Assembly: GCF_042680885.1 (NCBI RefSeq)
Contig: NZ_JBHUEO010000005.1
Span: 248,001 to 312,000, forward strand
Source of the DNA: Siminovitchia sediminis
Lineage (GTDB): Bacteria; Bacillota; Bacilli; Bacillales; Bacillaceae_C
DNA length: 64,000 nucleotides
Reading direction: 5' to 3'
The notes beneath the pieces are model-generated. The model ran no database searches. It had not been told where the DNA came from and worked only from the letters and a program-made list of their open reading frames with translations. Shown here one piece after another: positions 8,347 through 17,571 of the stretch; positions within the stretch are counted from its first letter, which is position 1; each line of letters opens with the position of its first letter. The translations under genes were made by a program, and so were the position numbers.

Positions 8347-9126
8347 ATGGATTTATTAACAAGAACACGGACAATTAATGCAATGCTTCAAAATACTGCC
8401 GGCAAACCGGTAAATTTCACCGAGATGGCAGAAACTTTGTCGGACCTTATCGAAACGAACGTTTACGTCTTAAGCAGACGCGGAAAAGTACTCGGTTATT
8501 CTGTCCGTCAGCCAATCGAAAGCGACAGAATGAAAAAGATCCTGGAAGAACGCAAGTTTCCGGAAGAGTATACAAAAAACTTGTTTAATATCAATGAAAC
8601 TTCGGCAAACCTGGATATCAACAGTGAGTACGCTGCTTTCCCTGCCGAGAGCAAAGACTTATTTGCAACAGCACTGACCACCATTGTACCGATCATCGGC
8701 GGTGGAGAAAGACTGGGCACATTGATATTGGCGCGCCTTGGCCAAGAATTTGACAATGATGACCTAATCCTGGCTGAATATGGTGCTACAGTTGTTGGTA
8801 TGGAAATTCTCCGTGAAAAAGCGGAGGAAATTGAAGAAGAAGCACGAAGCAAAGCAGTCGTTCAAATGGCGATCAGCTCACTTTCTTACAGTGAACTTGA
8901 AGCAATTGAGCATATTTTTGAAGAGCTGAGTGGAACTGAAGGACTTCTCGTTGCATCAAAAATTGCAGACAGAGTGGGAATTACGAGATCTGTCATCGTC
9001 AACGCGCTTAGAAAGCTTGAAAGTGCGGGTGTAATTGAGTCACGGTCACTTGGTATGAAAGGTACGTATATTAAAGTGTTGAACTCGAAATTTTTTGTCG
9101 AATTAGAGAAGCTAAAGTCTAGCTAA
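8347..9126 (+). CDS. codY: GTP- and branched-chain-amino-acid-sensing repressor CodY
   Basis: 259 residues, identical in length to B. subtilis CodY. An N-terminal GAF domain (about 1-155) binds isoleucine, leucine or valine. The C-terminal winged helix-turn-helix has ASKIADRVGITRSVIVNALRKLESAGVIESRSLG. ATG 8347 follows TAGGAGGAG. CodY represses stationary-phase and nutrient genes, and in B. subtilis also the flagellar operon that starts just downstream; possible CodY boxes lie at 9227-9241. Confidence 0.98.
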   Translation: MDLLTRTRTINAMLQNTAGKPVNFTEMAETLSDLIETNVYVLSRRGKVLGYSVRQPIESDRMKKILEERKFPEEYTKNLFNINETSANLDINSEYAAFPAESKDLFATALTTIVPIIGGGERLGTLILARLGQEFDNDDLILAEYGATVVGMEILREKAEEIEEEARSKAVVQMAISSLSYSELEAIEHIFEELSGTEGLLVASKIADRVGITRSVIVNALRKLESAGVIESRSLGMKGTYIKVLNSKFFVELEKLKSS

Positions 9127-9144
9127 AAGAATGTGATATTAGGT

Positions 9145-9202
<58 letters not shown>

Positions 9203-9226
9203 GTCACATTATAGGTCTTTTTGACT

Positions 9227-9241
9227 AATTTTCATAATTTT
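9227..9241 (+). promoter_or_regulatory. Candidate CodY-binding box upstream of the fla operon
   Basis: AATTTTCATAATTTT matches 12 of 15 positions of the CodY consensus AATTTTCWGAAAATT. A second half-match (AATTTTCAT) overlaps it from 9237. It sits between codY and the proposed flgB promoter. Repression of this operon by CodY is known in B. subtilis; binding here is inferred. Confidence 0.4.
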
Positions 9242-9276
9242 CATCGATAGTTCACATAAAATTTACCCGCCATATA

Positions 9277-9305
9277 TAGACGTAATATGACAAAACGATT
9301 ACAAT
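9277..9305 (+). promoter_or_regulatory. Possible SigA-type promoter of the flagellar operon
   Basis: TAGACG (9277-9282), a 17-base spacer and TACAAT (9300-9305; 5 of 6), 41 bases before the flgB ATG. A competing candidate is TTCACA at 9251 with TATATA at 9273. A stretch GCCATATA at 9269 recalls a SigD -10 but lacks a well-placed TAAA. Confidence 0.4.
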
Positions 9306-9346
9306 ATGGATAGTTTAGGAAAAAGAGGAAATTGGCGGTGGTTTTT

Positions 9347-9736
9347 ATGAAACTTTTTTCCGATACCATTCGAACGATAGAACGATCATTGGATTACTCA
9401 GCACTGAAACACGAAATAACTGCGCAAAATATTGCTAATGCAGATACCCCTAATTACAAGGGGAAGCAAGTGACTTTCCAAAAGGCACTGAACGAGGCGC
9501 TATCGGCATCTACTCTCCGTGTCAGTGACGACAGACACATTACAAACGGACAAAAGCGCGATTCGGCTGTAATCTCCGCCAACAGACAAGTCCAATATGC
9601 TCATAATGGAAACAATGTGGATATTGATAAAGAAATGTCAGACCTTGCCGCAAATCAAATATATTACAGTTTGTTAACAGATAGATTAAGCGGGAAATTT
9701 CAATCGTTACAGAATGTGATTAAGGGAGGTAAATAG
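9347..9736 (+). CDS. flgB: Flagellar basal-body rod protein FlgB
   Basis: 129 residues, the same as B. subtilis FlgB. It forms the proximal rod just above the MS ring. The N-terminal rod signature (HEITAQNIANADTPNYKGKQVTF) and the C-terminal heptad region (NNVDIDKEMSDLAANQIYYSLLTDRL) are typical. ATG 9347 gives the family length and is preceded by GGCGGTGG; in-frame TTG 9332 and GTG 9338 are less likely. First gene of the flagellar operon. Confidence 0.95.
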   Translation: MKLFSDTIRTIERSLDYSALKHEITAQNIANADTPNYKGKQVTFQKALNEALSASTLRVSDDRHITNGQKRDSAVISANRQVQYAHNGNNVDIDKEMSDLAANQIYYSLLTDRLSGKFQSLQNVIKGGK

Positions 9737-9738
9737 TC

Positions 9739-10197
9739 ATGAGCATTTTCCATTCCATGGGAATTTCTTCCTCGGCGCTGACATCCCAGCGCTTGAGACT
9801 GGATGTGATTTCCTCCAATATGGCAAATATTGATACGACGAGGGAACGGATAGTTAATGGAGAATGGCAGCCGTACAGAAGAAAAATGGTCGTCATGACT
9901 CCGAAGCAGACATCTTTTTCTTCTGCACTTAACAGAGCCATTGACTCCCAATCCGGACAATCTACTCCCGCAGGTGTAAAGGTATCAAGAATCATCGAAG
10001 ATCCAACCCCATTTAAAACAATGTATGATCCTGAACACCCCGATGCGGATGAGGAAGGCTATGTTTATTTGCCTAATGTGGACCCGCTTCGCGAAATGGT
10101 AGACATGATCAGTGCTACAAGGTCCTACGAGGCTAATGTCACCGTCCTTAATGCAACAAAGGCGATGCTGATGAAGTCACTTGATATAGGAAAATGA
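9739..10197 (+). CDS. flgC: Flagellar basal-body rod protein FlgC
   Basis: 152-residue rod protein acting next to FlgB in the proximal rod. The N-terminal rod motif (ISSSALTSQRLRLDVISSNMANIDTT) and C-terminal motif (NVDPLREMVDMISATRSYEANVTVLNATKAM) are complete. It starts two bases after the flgB stop with GGGAGG upstream, so the two are translationally linked. Confidence 0.95.
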   Translation: MSIFHSMGISSSALTSQRLRLDVISSNMANIDTTRERIVNGEWQPYRRKMVVMTPKQTSFSSALNRAIDSQSGQSTPAGVKVSRIIEDPTPFKTMYDPEHPDADEEGYVYLPNVDPLREMVDMISATRSYEANVTVLNATKAMLMKSLDIGK

Positions 10198-10225
10198 GAT
10201 TCAAATTAAAAAGGGGAAATGATTG

Positions 10226-10537
10226 ATGCAAGTAAATGGCTATCTTTCTCCCTCGGCCAATGTTCTGTCGACCGAAGGAGGATCCGTTCGTGAGAGAATT
10301 GAAAATTCACAAGAAAAAAATGATTTTGGCAAGTATTTGAAAAACGCCATTGAAGAAGTGAATCAGTTGCAAAAGCAGTCTGACAAAGCTATCACTATGT
10401 TTGCTGAGGGCAAAAAAATCGATATGCATGATGTCATGATTGCCGGACAAAAAGCTTCAGTTTCTATGCAGGCTACACTTGAAATTCGCAACAAAGCTGT
10501 GGAAGCTTATCAGGAAATCATGAGAATGCAAGTGTAA
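10226..10537 (+). CDS. fliE: Flagellar hook-basal body complex protein FliE
   Basis: 103-residue FliE, the adaptor that joins the MS ring and the rod. The conserved C-terminal half is clear (FGKYLKNAIEEVNQLQ, then MHDVMIAGQKASVSMQATLEIRNKAVEAYQEIMRMQV). ATG 10226 was chosen for its spacing to AAGGGGA (10211-10217); a TTG three bases upstream is in frame. Confidence 0.94.
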   Translation: MQVNGYLSPSANVLSTEGGSVRERIENSQEKNDFGKYLKNAIEEVNQLQKQSDKAITMFAEGKKIDMHDVMIAGQKASVSMQATLEIRNKAVEAYQEIMRMQV

Positions 10538-10561
10538 CCAGAATGTTTAAGGGGATTAACC

Positions 10562-12169
10562 ATGAAAGATATACTGTTAAAACGCTTTTCCGCCATAAAA
10601 GAGTATTGGATGAACCGATCAAAAAAACAAAAGATCCTTTTTATAGCAGCTGCTGGTGCCTTGTTGATCTTCATTACATTCCTTACCATCCTGACAACAC
10701 GAACAACGATGGTACCGCTCTACACAAACCTGTCACCGTCAGAGACAGGAGCAATTAAAGAAGAGCTGGATGCAAGGGGTATCAAATCGGAAATTGCAGA
10801 AAATGGATCCTCCATTAAAGTGCCGGATGGCAGTGCAGAAACGTTAATGGTGGAGCTTGCTGCGGAAGGGATACCGAAAACAGGACATATCGATTATTCT
10901 TTTTTTGGTGAAAATGCGGGTTTTGGCATGACAGATAATGAATTTAATGTATTAAAGCTGGATGCTATGCAAAATGAGCTGGCCGGGCTTATTAAAAGCA
11001 TTGACGGTGTTGAAGATGCCAATGTCATGATTACAATGCCGGAGCAAAGTGTGTTTGTAAAAGAAAATAAAGAAGAAGCCTCGGCTTCCATTGTGTTACA
11101 TACGGAACCTGGACATGATTTTGACGAGAAGCAAATTAAATCACTTTACCATCTCGTGTCTAAAAGTGTCCCGAATTTAACGACAGATAATATCGTGATC
11201 CGCAATCAGTATCTGGAATATTTCGATCTTAATGACAGCACTTATGCCGACAGCGGGATTGAAGGCCAACTCAAAATCAAAGAACGTATTGAGCGGAACA
11301 TCCAGCGCCAGGTCCAGCAAATGCTCGGAACATTAATCGGACATAACAAGGTAATGACATCAGTAACGGCCGATATTGACTTCACCCAGGAAAATAGAGA
11401 AGAAAATCTTGTCACTCCTGTTGATGAAGAAAATATGCGGGGGATCGCCATCAGTGCCCAAAGAATAACCGAAACATTTACGGGGGATGGAGCCCAAGCC
11501 GGGGGCGTTCCGCAAGCAGCTGATCCGGCTGACAGTGGTGCCAGTCAATATCTGGAAGGCAATGGGGGCGAGGGGGAGTATGAACGATCAGAAGAAACCC
11601 TGAACTATGAAGTGAACAAGATCCGAAAAGAAATTGTGGAGAGCCCCTATAAGATACGTGATCTTGGTATACAGGTCATGGTTGAGCCGCCTGATCCGGA
11701 GGAGCCTTTTTCCTTTCCTGAAGATAGAAGGGATGATATACAGCAGCTGCTTTCTACTATTGTAAAGACATCTATTGACAAGGACAGCGGTACCGATTTA
11801 TCAGATGAAGCCATTGAGGAAAAAGTTGTTGTATCCGTACAGCCCTTTAACGGTAATGCAGATCCCGAAGAGGATCCTTCCAAAGCTGCTTTGCCTTGGT
11901 GGGCTTATATTATTGGAGGACTTCTCCTGGCAGTCATCGCTGTTTTAATTTATTTATGGCTGCGAGCAAGGGGAGAAAGAGAAGAAGAGATGGAGGACAT
12001 CGCTGCAGATGACCTGCCATCAGAACCTCAGCCGCCAAGTGCTGAAGAACTTGCTGCACTCAAAACTGCAGACCATCGTCAACAGCTTGAAGAAATGGCC
12101 AAAGAAAATCCGGAGCAATTTGCCAATTTATTGCGCACATGGCTAGCAGAAGACGAGGAGGACATGTAG
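10562..12169 (+). CDS. fliF: Flagellar MS-ring protein FliF
   Basis: 535-residue MS-ring subunit, the platform for export gate and rod assembly. It has an N-terminal membrane segment (about 24-45, ILFIAAAGALLIFITFLTIL), a periplasmic secretin-like region with VPLYTNLSPSETG, and a second membrane segment near residues 443-465 (WWAYIIGGLLLAVIAVLIYL). The cytoplasmic tail is acidic and ends with LRTWLAEDEEDM, the FliG-binding region. Length matches B. subtilis FliF. Confidence 0.97.
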   Translation: MKDILLKRFSAIKEYWMNRSKKQKILFIAAAGALLIFITFLTILTTRTTMVPLYTNLSPSETGAIKEELDARGIKSEIAENGSSIKVPDGSAETLMVELAAEGIPKTGHIDYSFFGENAGFGMTDNEFNVLKLDAMQNELAGLIKSIDGVEDANVMITMPEQSVFVKENKEEASASIVLHTEPGHDFDEKQIKSLYHLVSKSVPNLTTDNIVIRNQYLEYFDLNDSTYADSGIEGQLKIKERIERNIQRQVQQMLGTLIGHNKVMTSVTADIDFTQENREENLVTPVDEENMRGIAISAQRITETFTGDGAQAGGVPQAADPADSGASQYLEGNGGEGEYERSEETLNYEVNKIRKEIVESPYKIRDLGIQVMVEPPDPEEPFSFPEDRRDDIQQLLSTIVKTSIDKDSGTDLSDEAIEEKVVVSVQPFNGNADPEEDPSKAALPWWAYIIGGLLLAVIAVLIYLWLRARGEREEEMEDIAADDLPSEPQPPSAEELAALKTADHRQQLEEMAKENPEQFANLLRTWLAEDEEDM

Positions 12170-12173
12170 AGAA

Positions 12174-13181
12174 TTGGAAAAGAAACAAAAACTTTCACCA
12201 TTGCAAAAAGCTGCTGTACTTCTCATATCTTTGGGACCCGATACCGCTTCAAAAATTTATAAGCAGCTGACTGAAAAAGAAGTGGAAAAGCTGACAATGG
12301 AAATCTCCACTCTCCGCAATGTCACATCCGAAAGAAAAGACAGAGTGATCAATGAATTTCACCATATTGCGGTAGCGCAAAAATACATTACGCAGGGTGG
12401 ACTGGATTATGCAAAAGTCGTTTTGGAAAAGGCCTTTGGATATGAAGAGGCATCAAAAATGCTGAAAAAGCTTAATGCCTCCCTTCAGACCAAACCATTT
12501 GATTTTGCAAAAAGAGCAGATGCGGGACAAATATTGCACCTCATTCAAAATGAGCATCCGCAAACGATTGCTCTCGTTCTTACATATTTGGAACCTGAGA
12601 AGGCTGGCCAAATTCTTTCGGAGCTTCCGGATGAAACACAAGCGGACATTGCAAGGAGAATCGCGGTTATGGATGGAACTTCTCCGGACGTCATTAAAGA
12701 AGTAGAAGAAATTTTAAAAAGAAAACTGTCTGCAACGGTTACGGATGATTACTCACAAAGCGGCGGAATTGAAACGATCGTACAGGTATTGCAAGGAGTA
12801 GACCGGGCGACAGAAAAGACGATTCTGGATACCCTCGGTGTTCAGGATCCCGGACTCGCAGAGAATATACGAGAAAGAATGTTTGTCTTTGAAGATATTG
12901 TGATTTTGGATAATCTTTCCATTCAGCGTGTCATCAGAGAATGCGAAACAGATGATTTAATGCTGGCGCTTAAAGTGGCCAGCGATGAAGTGAAAGAAAC
13001 GATTTTAAGCAACATGTCCACCAGAATGGCTGTAACGATACAAGAAGAGATGGAATTGATGGGGCCTGTCCGTCTACGGGAAATTGAGGAAGCCCAGTCG
13101 AACATTGTAGCCATTATCCGTCGCCTGGAGGATGCAGGAGAGATTATCCTTGCACGCGGAGGGGATGAAATTATTGTCTAA
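12174..13181 (+). CDS. fliG: Flagellar motor switch protein FliG
   Basis: 335-residue rotor and switch component that couples stator torque to the ring. The middle-domain motif EHPQTIALVLTYLEPEKAG and the C-terminal torque helix with FVFEDIVILDNLSIQRVIRE are present. The TTG start at 12174 lies four bases after the fliF stop, with GAGGAGGAC (12155-12163) upstream. The 3' end overlaps fliH by 8 bases. Confidence 0.96.
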   Translation: MEKKQKLSPLQKAAVLLISLGPDTASKIYKQLTEKEVEKLTMEISTLRNVTSERKDRVINEFHHIAVAQKYITQGGLDYAKVVLEKAFGYEEASKMLKKLNASLQTKPFDFAKRADAGQILHLIQNEHPQTIALVLTYLEPEKAGQILSELPDETQADIARRIAVMDGTSPDVIKEVEEILKRKLSATVTDDYSQSGGIETIVQVLQGVDRATEKTILDTLGVQDPGLAENIRERMFVFEDIVILDNLSIQRVIRECETDDLMLALKVASDEVKETILSNMSTRMAVTIQEEMELMGPVRLREIEEAQSNIVAIIRRLEDAGEIILARGGDEIIV

Positions 13182-13935
13182 TATTCTAAGGTTTCATCCG
13201 GAAGAAATTTTAGCGGACTCTAAGCTTATTAAACCTAAAAAAGTCGCTGGAACGGTCCGTGAAAATGAGAACATCGATCCGTCTATTGAAGAGAAAATGT
13301 ATAAATTAGTGGAAAACGCAAAAAAACAGGCGGAGCGCATACTGGAAGCGGCCGCTCGTGAAGCTGAACAGCTTCGGAAGCAGATCAATGAAGAAAAAAG
13401 CCATTGGGAGTCGGAGAAAAAAAGCTTGTCAGAGCAAGCTTGGAATGAGGGCTACCAAAGCGGTTTGGAGCAAGGAAGGAAAGCTGGAAAAAACGAATAT
13501 TCGAAGTTAATAGATACTGCTGCAGAAGCTATTAACCAAGCGCGTTCCGATACAAAGACCTATATTGCAAGCGCGGAACAAACGATATTGGAATTGGCCA
13601 TGGCCAGTGCGGAAACTATTTTGGGAACGGTTTTGACTGAAACACCCGAGAAATTTTTGGAGGTAGTAAAAAAAGGGATAGCAGAATTAAAAGATGAAAA
13701 AGAAGTGGAAATTTATGTTCATCCGTCGAAATTACAATGGCTGGTTTCTTCCAGAAGTGTTTTGGAGTCTATATTTCCGCGAGAAGTCAATTGCTATTTT
13801 TATCCAAAAGAAGAATTGGGTGACGATGATTGTGTCATAGAGTGTGAGACTGTCCGTATTGATGTAAGTATCGACAGCCAGTTAAAAGAATTAAAAGAAA
13901 GGCTTGTGGAACTTTTGTCCGCAGATCCGGAATGA
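13174..13935 (+). CDS. fliH: Flagellar export ATPase regulator FliH
   Basis: 253-residue FliH, which binds and holds FliI in check in the export apparatus. A long charged coiled coil (about 35-130) contains GYQSGLEQGRKAGKNEY, a variant of the G-x3-G helix repeats typical of FliH. The C-terminal V-ATPase E-like domain follows. TTG 13174 was chosen because GCGGAGGGG (13157-13164) sits 9 bases upstream; ATG 13165 is too close to it. It overlaps both fliG and fliI. Confidence 0.9.
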   Translation: MSNILRFHPEEILADSKLIKPKKVAGTVRENENIDPSIEEKMYKLVENAKKQAERILEAAAREAEQLRKQINEEKSHWESEKKSLSEQAWNEGYQSGLEQGRKAGKNEYSKLIDTAAEAINQARSDTKTYIASAEQTILELAMASAETILGTVLTETPEKFLEVVKKGIAELKDEKEVEIYVHPSKLQWLVSSRSVLESIFPREVNCYFYPKEELGDDDCVIECETVRIDVSIDSQLKELKERLVELLSADPE

Positions 13936-15260
13936 TGAAAGCAAAAGATTTGCTTCCTGCTATTAAAGCCATGAATCCAGTCAAACGATATGGAAAAGTA
14001 ATGAAGGTTGTCGGATTGATGATTGAGTCATTCGGCCCGGAATGTTCCATAGGAGATGTTTGCATGATTCACACCGGCAGCAAGGCAAACGGCCGGAAAG
14101 TGATGGCAGAAGTAGTGGGCTTTAAGGAGAAACATCTAATTTTAATGCCTTATACAAATCTGATGGATATAGCACCGGGGAATCTTGTTGAAACAACGGG
14201 AAAACCGTTGGAAATAATGGCAGGACCGGAAATAATCGGAAATGTGGTAAATGCACTTGGACAACCCATGGATGATTCAATTCTTCCGCGGGGGATGAGT
14301 TCTGTACAAATAGACCGTGATCCCCCCAACCCTTTAACTAGACCCCCCATTACAGAGCAGCTAAATATTGGGATAAAAGCCATTGACAGCCTGCTTCCTG
14401 TCGGAAAAGGACAACGCATGGGGATCTTTGCCGGCAGCGGGGTCGGAAAAAGTACGCTGCTTGGAATGATTGCCCGAAATACGACGGCGGATATCAATGT
14501 GATAGCCCTGATCGGTGAGCGGGGAAGAGAGGTAAAGGAGTTTCTTGAAAATGACCTGGGTCCCGAAGGTTTGAAAAAGTCCGTCATTGTCGCATCTACT
14601 TCTGATCAGCCTGCACTCATGAGGATTAAAGGTGCTTTTACAGCTACAGCCATTGCAGAATATTTTCGCGATAGAGGCTATAGCGTAAATCTGTTGATGG
14701 ATTCGGTAACGAGGGTAGCTATGAGCCAAAGGGAGGTCGGATTGGCAGTAGGTGAGCCGCCGGCAACCAGAGGGTATACTCCGTCCGTTTTTGCTTTGCT
14801 GCCCCGCCTCTTGGAAAGGGCTGGAACAAGCCCCAGTGGTTCCATTACCGGTTTTTATACGGTGCTTGTAGACGGGGATGACATGAATGAACCGATTGCC
14901 GATACAGTTAGAGGGATTTTAGACGGACATATTGTCCTTGACCGGGCTTTGGCCAATCAAGGCCATTATCCTGCAATCAATGTCCTCAAGAGTGTCAGCC
15001 GGCTGATGAATCAACTTGCTGAACCAGACCATATAAAAGCTGCAAATGAGATCAGGCAATTATTGAGTACATATGTAAATGCAGAAGACCTGATTAATAT
15101 TGGAGCATATAAAAAAGGGGCTTCTGAGGAAATTGACACGGCAATTGAATACCATCCGGAAATTGTAAAATTTTTACGGCAAGACATCAATGAACAGCCA
15201 ACAAAGAAGGAAAGTATCCAAGCTTTGATCCACTTGGCGGAAACGGGTGAATTTCGTTGA
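13932..15260 (+). CDS. fliI: Flagellum-specific export ATPase FliI
   Basis: 442-residue ATPase of the flagellar type III export system, related to the F1 beta subunit. Walker A is GSGVGKST (about 168-175). The Walker B region has YSVNLLMDSVTRVAMSQRE, and EVGLAVGEPPATRGYTPSVF is the FliI/F1 signature. The ATGA junction with fliH indicates translational coupling. Length equals typical FliI (about 438-442). Confidence 0.97.
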   Translation: MMKAKDLLPAIKAMNPVKRYGKVMKVVGLMIESFGPECSIGDVCMIHTGSKANGRKVMAEVVGFKEKHLILMPYTNLMDIAPGNLVETTGKPLEIMAGPEIIGNVVNALGQPMDDSILPRGMSSVQIDRDPPNPLTRPPITEQLNIGIKAIDSLLPVGKGQRMGIFAGSGVGKSTLLGMIARNTTADINVIALIGERGREVKEFLENDLGPEGLKKSVIVASTSDQPALMRIKGAFTATAIAEYFRDRGYSVNLLMDSVTRVAMSQREVGLAVGEPPATRGYTPSVFALLPRLLERAGTSPSGSITGFYTVLVDGDDMNEPIADTVRGILDGHIVLDRALANQGHYPAINVLKSVSRLMNQLAEPDHIKAANEIRQLLSTYVNAEDLINIGAYKKGASEEIDTAIEYHPEIVKFLRQDINEQPTKKESIQALIHLAETGEFR

Positions 15261-15703
15261 AATTTGACTACAGGTTTCAGCATATTTTAACACTTAAAGA
15301 AAAAGAAAAAGAAGAAGTTTCATCTCTCTATGAGGAATCGGTCAGGAAATTTGAACAAGCAGCCAAGACTTTATATGAATTATTGAAGAAAAAGGAAACA
15401 CTGGAGAAGTTTCAATCGGAAAAATTGGAAACAGGTTATCACATTCAGAAAATCAGACATCATCAAGTTTTTATTCAACATCATGAAAAAGCCATACAAG
15501 AATGGCAGAAAAAAGTCATTTCAACTCGAAATGAGATGCGCTGCTGGGAAGAGAAACTTCTTGAAAGCAATATTGAAGTAAAGAAATATGAAAAAATGAA
15601 AGATAAAAGCTATAAGTATTTTAAACGGTTCATTCATGTGGAGGAATCTCGACAAATGGACGAAATGGCTGCCATTCAATTTCAACATCGAAAAGGAAAT
15701 TAG
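15257..15703 (+). CDS. fliJ: Flagellar export protein FliJ
   Basis: 148-residue FliJ, the coiled-coil stalk of the export ATPase and escort of export chaperones. It is almost all charged helix (KFDYRFQHILTLKEKEKEE at the N-terminus, then K/E/Q-rich heptads). The TTG start overlaps the fliI stop by four bases. Sequence is poorly conserved in this family, so position and coiled coil carry much of the assignment. Confidence 0.88.
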   Translation: MKFDYRFQHILTLKEKEKEEVSSLYEESVRKFEQAAKTLYELLKKKETLEKFQSEKLETGYHIQKIRHHQVFIQHHEKAIQEWQKKVISTRNEMRCWEEKLLESNIEVKKYEKMKDKSYKYFKRFIHVEESRQMDEMAAIQFQHRKGN

Positions 15704-15711
15704 GTGACAAG

Positions 15712-16308
15712 TTGGGAAAGAAAGTAGATAAGCCAAAAGAACTTAAAAAATCTGGTGTTTTTCAAAAGTTTCTTACATGGATTATCATCCCGCTTTTGCT
15801 GATCCTTTTTCTTGCCATGCTGGCTGCTACAGTAACCGGCGTGAATGTTTATGAAAAAGCCAAGGAGGCCGGGGCCAAGCTTCCTCTTATCTCGAGCATG
15901 ATGGGTGGAAGTGATATGGTCAGCAGGGATGATTACAATGAGGGAGTCATCAGCCTGGAAGCTCAGATAGAAGAGAAGAATGTAGAAATTTCTCGCCTGG
16001 AACGAGAGCTGGAGGACAGTGAGTCCAAGATCACCTTATTGGAACAAGATAAAAAAAGACTGGAAGCAGCTTTAGATGAAGCAGATGAAGCAAGGAACGA
16101 GAAAGACGGCGGAATGAAAGAGGTCGTAGATGTGTATGAAGCCATGATGCCCAAAAGGGCTGCTTCTATTATTGTTGAAATGTCAGATGATGAGGCGGTA
16201 GCGATTCTAAAGCAATTGAACCCGGAATCGCTGGCAAGGATTATGGAGAAAATGCCGCCGGATAAAGCGGCAGTTTATACAAATCGGCTTGCCTCAGAAT
16301 CTCAATAA
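15712..16308 (+). CDS. ylxF: MotE-family flagellar protein YlxF
   Basis: 198-residue membrane protein in the ylxF position between fliJ and fliK. One transmembrane helix (about 17-40, FLTWIIIPLLLILFLAMLAA) is followed by a coiled coil (about 72-130, EEKNVEISRLERELEDSESK). A C-terminal MgtE intracellular-N-like domain ends with MPPDKAAVYTNRLAS. In related bacteria it is thought to act as a chaperone or anchor for the stator or hook apparatus; that role is inferred here. Confidence 0.85.
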   Translation: MGKKVDKPKELKKSGVFQKFLTWIIIPLLLILFLAMLAATVTGVNVYEKAKEAGAKLPLISSMMGGSDMVSRDDYNEGVISLEAQIEEKNVEISRLERELEDSESKITLLEQDKKRLEAALDEADEARNEKDGGMKEVVDVYEAMMPKRAASIIVEMSDDEAVAILKQLNPESLARIMEKMPPDKAAVYTNRLASESQ

Positions 16309-16324
16309 AGGGAGGTGACATTTA

Positions 16325-17563
16325 ATGAGAATCATTTCATGGGAATCCCCTTTGCCTGCAGCTATTATACCCGTCCCAAACAGTAAAGCAGGGGACGCTG
16401 ACGGCAGTTTTGGAAGTTTCCTTAATCAAAAGCTTGCAGTCTATCATTCTATACAGGCTGTAAATGAGTCCGGAAGTGCTGACACTGCGGCTGAAAGTCA
16501 AAGTAACTTACAGGTATTGGAAAAAGCTTTGGCACTCTTAAAGGAAATTCAGAAAGCACTATTTCCACCATCGAACACCAGAGAAAAAGAGGTCCTTTCC
16601 GACACTGCTTTTCTTTATGAGCAGTTGAACAAGACTGATCTTGAAATGGCATCTTCGGACTGGGAAGAAAGTTTAACACTTTTTATTGCGGCAGCACATG
16701 TGTTTTTACAGCAGAATGGGGAAGAGCTTCTGAAGATTCACTCGCTTGTAAAAGATCTGAAAGCCATGCTGCTGGATGTCGGCCCGCTGCCTATAAAAAG
16801 GGAAAAGGCATTTCCTTTTCAGGAACAGCCGTTAGCCGAGCATCTGATCCGGCATAAAAATCCGAGCGACACATCCGGGCAGCGGGCTCAGGACACCGCA
16901 TATGCAGGGAAGAAAGTAGATATCGAAAAGGAACAGCCGGCCGTTTTCCGCCTTCAGACCGAGGGTCTGAAAGAAAAGAGAGTTCAAAGCCCCTTGCAGG
17001 ACAGTGGACTGCCGGTACATTCTCCAAAGGATACCCAGGCTCACGATGCCATTATTGGACAATCAGGTATGCGGGCTGCGGGTAAAACGGAAGAAATGAT
17101 CATGAACTTAGTAGAAAACAGTTCGTTTGAAAGGCAAGCCAAAGAAATGATCAGACAATTGGCCGGTATTTTGCATAAATCGCATTTTAAACAGGCATTG
17201 CAGACAAAAAGTTTGACTGTACGTCTGTACCCGGAGCATTTGGGATCTTTGCGGATCGAACTGATTCAAAAGGATGGAATGATGCTGGCTCGGATTCTAA
17301 CGTCTACCGGTATTGCAAAGGAAATGCTGGATTCCCAGCTTCATCAGTTAAGACAGGCTTTTATCCAGCAAAACGTTCAGGTGGATAAAATCGATGTTAC
17401 TTTTTATGACGGACTTGAAAAATATAGCAGCCGGAATCCTAACCAGGATCATGAAAAACAGCAGTCACAGCAGGAAGCTGAGAACAGCACGATGAAGGAA
17501 GAGAAAGAAGAGGAAGATTTTTCGCGTTTTTTGGAGCAAGTGTTATTTGAAATGGAAGTGTAG
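16325..17563 (+). CDS. fliK: Flagellar hook-length control protein FliK
   Basis: 412-residue secreted ruler that sets hook length and switches export specificity. The N-terminal two thirds are weakly conserved and hydrophilic, as is usual. The C-terminal Flg_hook domain (about 285-375) is clear: LTVRLYPEHLGSLRIELIQK, MLARILTSTGIAKEMLDSQL and VQVDKIDVTF. The ATG follows AGGAGGTGACA, one of the strongest ribosome binding sites in the operon. Confidence 0.9.
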   Translation: MRIISWESPLPAAIIPVPNSKAGDADGSFGSFLNQKLAVYHSIQAVNESGSADTAAESQSNLQVLEKALALLKEIQKALFPPSNTREKEVLSDTAFLYEQLNKTDLEMASSDWEESLTLFIAAAHVFLQQNGEELLKIHSLVKDLKAMLLDVGPLPIKREKAFPFQEQPLAEHLIRHKNPSDTSGQRAQDTAYAGKKVDIEKEQPAVFRLQTEGLKEKRVQSPLQDSGLPVHSPKDTQAHDAIIGQSGMRAAGKTEEMIMNLVENSSFERQAKEMIRQLAGILHKSHFKQALQTKSLTVRLYPEHLGSLRIELIQKDGMMLARILTSTGIAKEMLDSQLHQLRQAFIQQNVQVDKIDVTFYDGLEKYSSRNPNQDHEKQQSQQEAENSTMKEEKEEEDFSRFLEQVLFEMEV

Positions 17564-17571
17564 GTGAAAAT

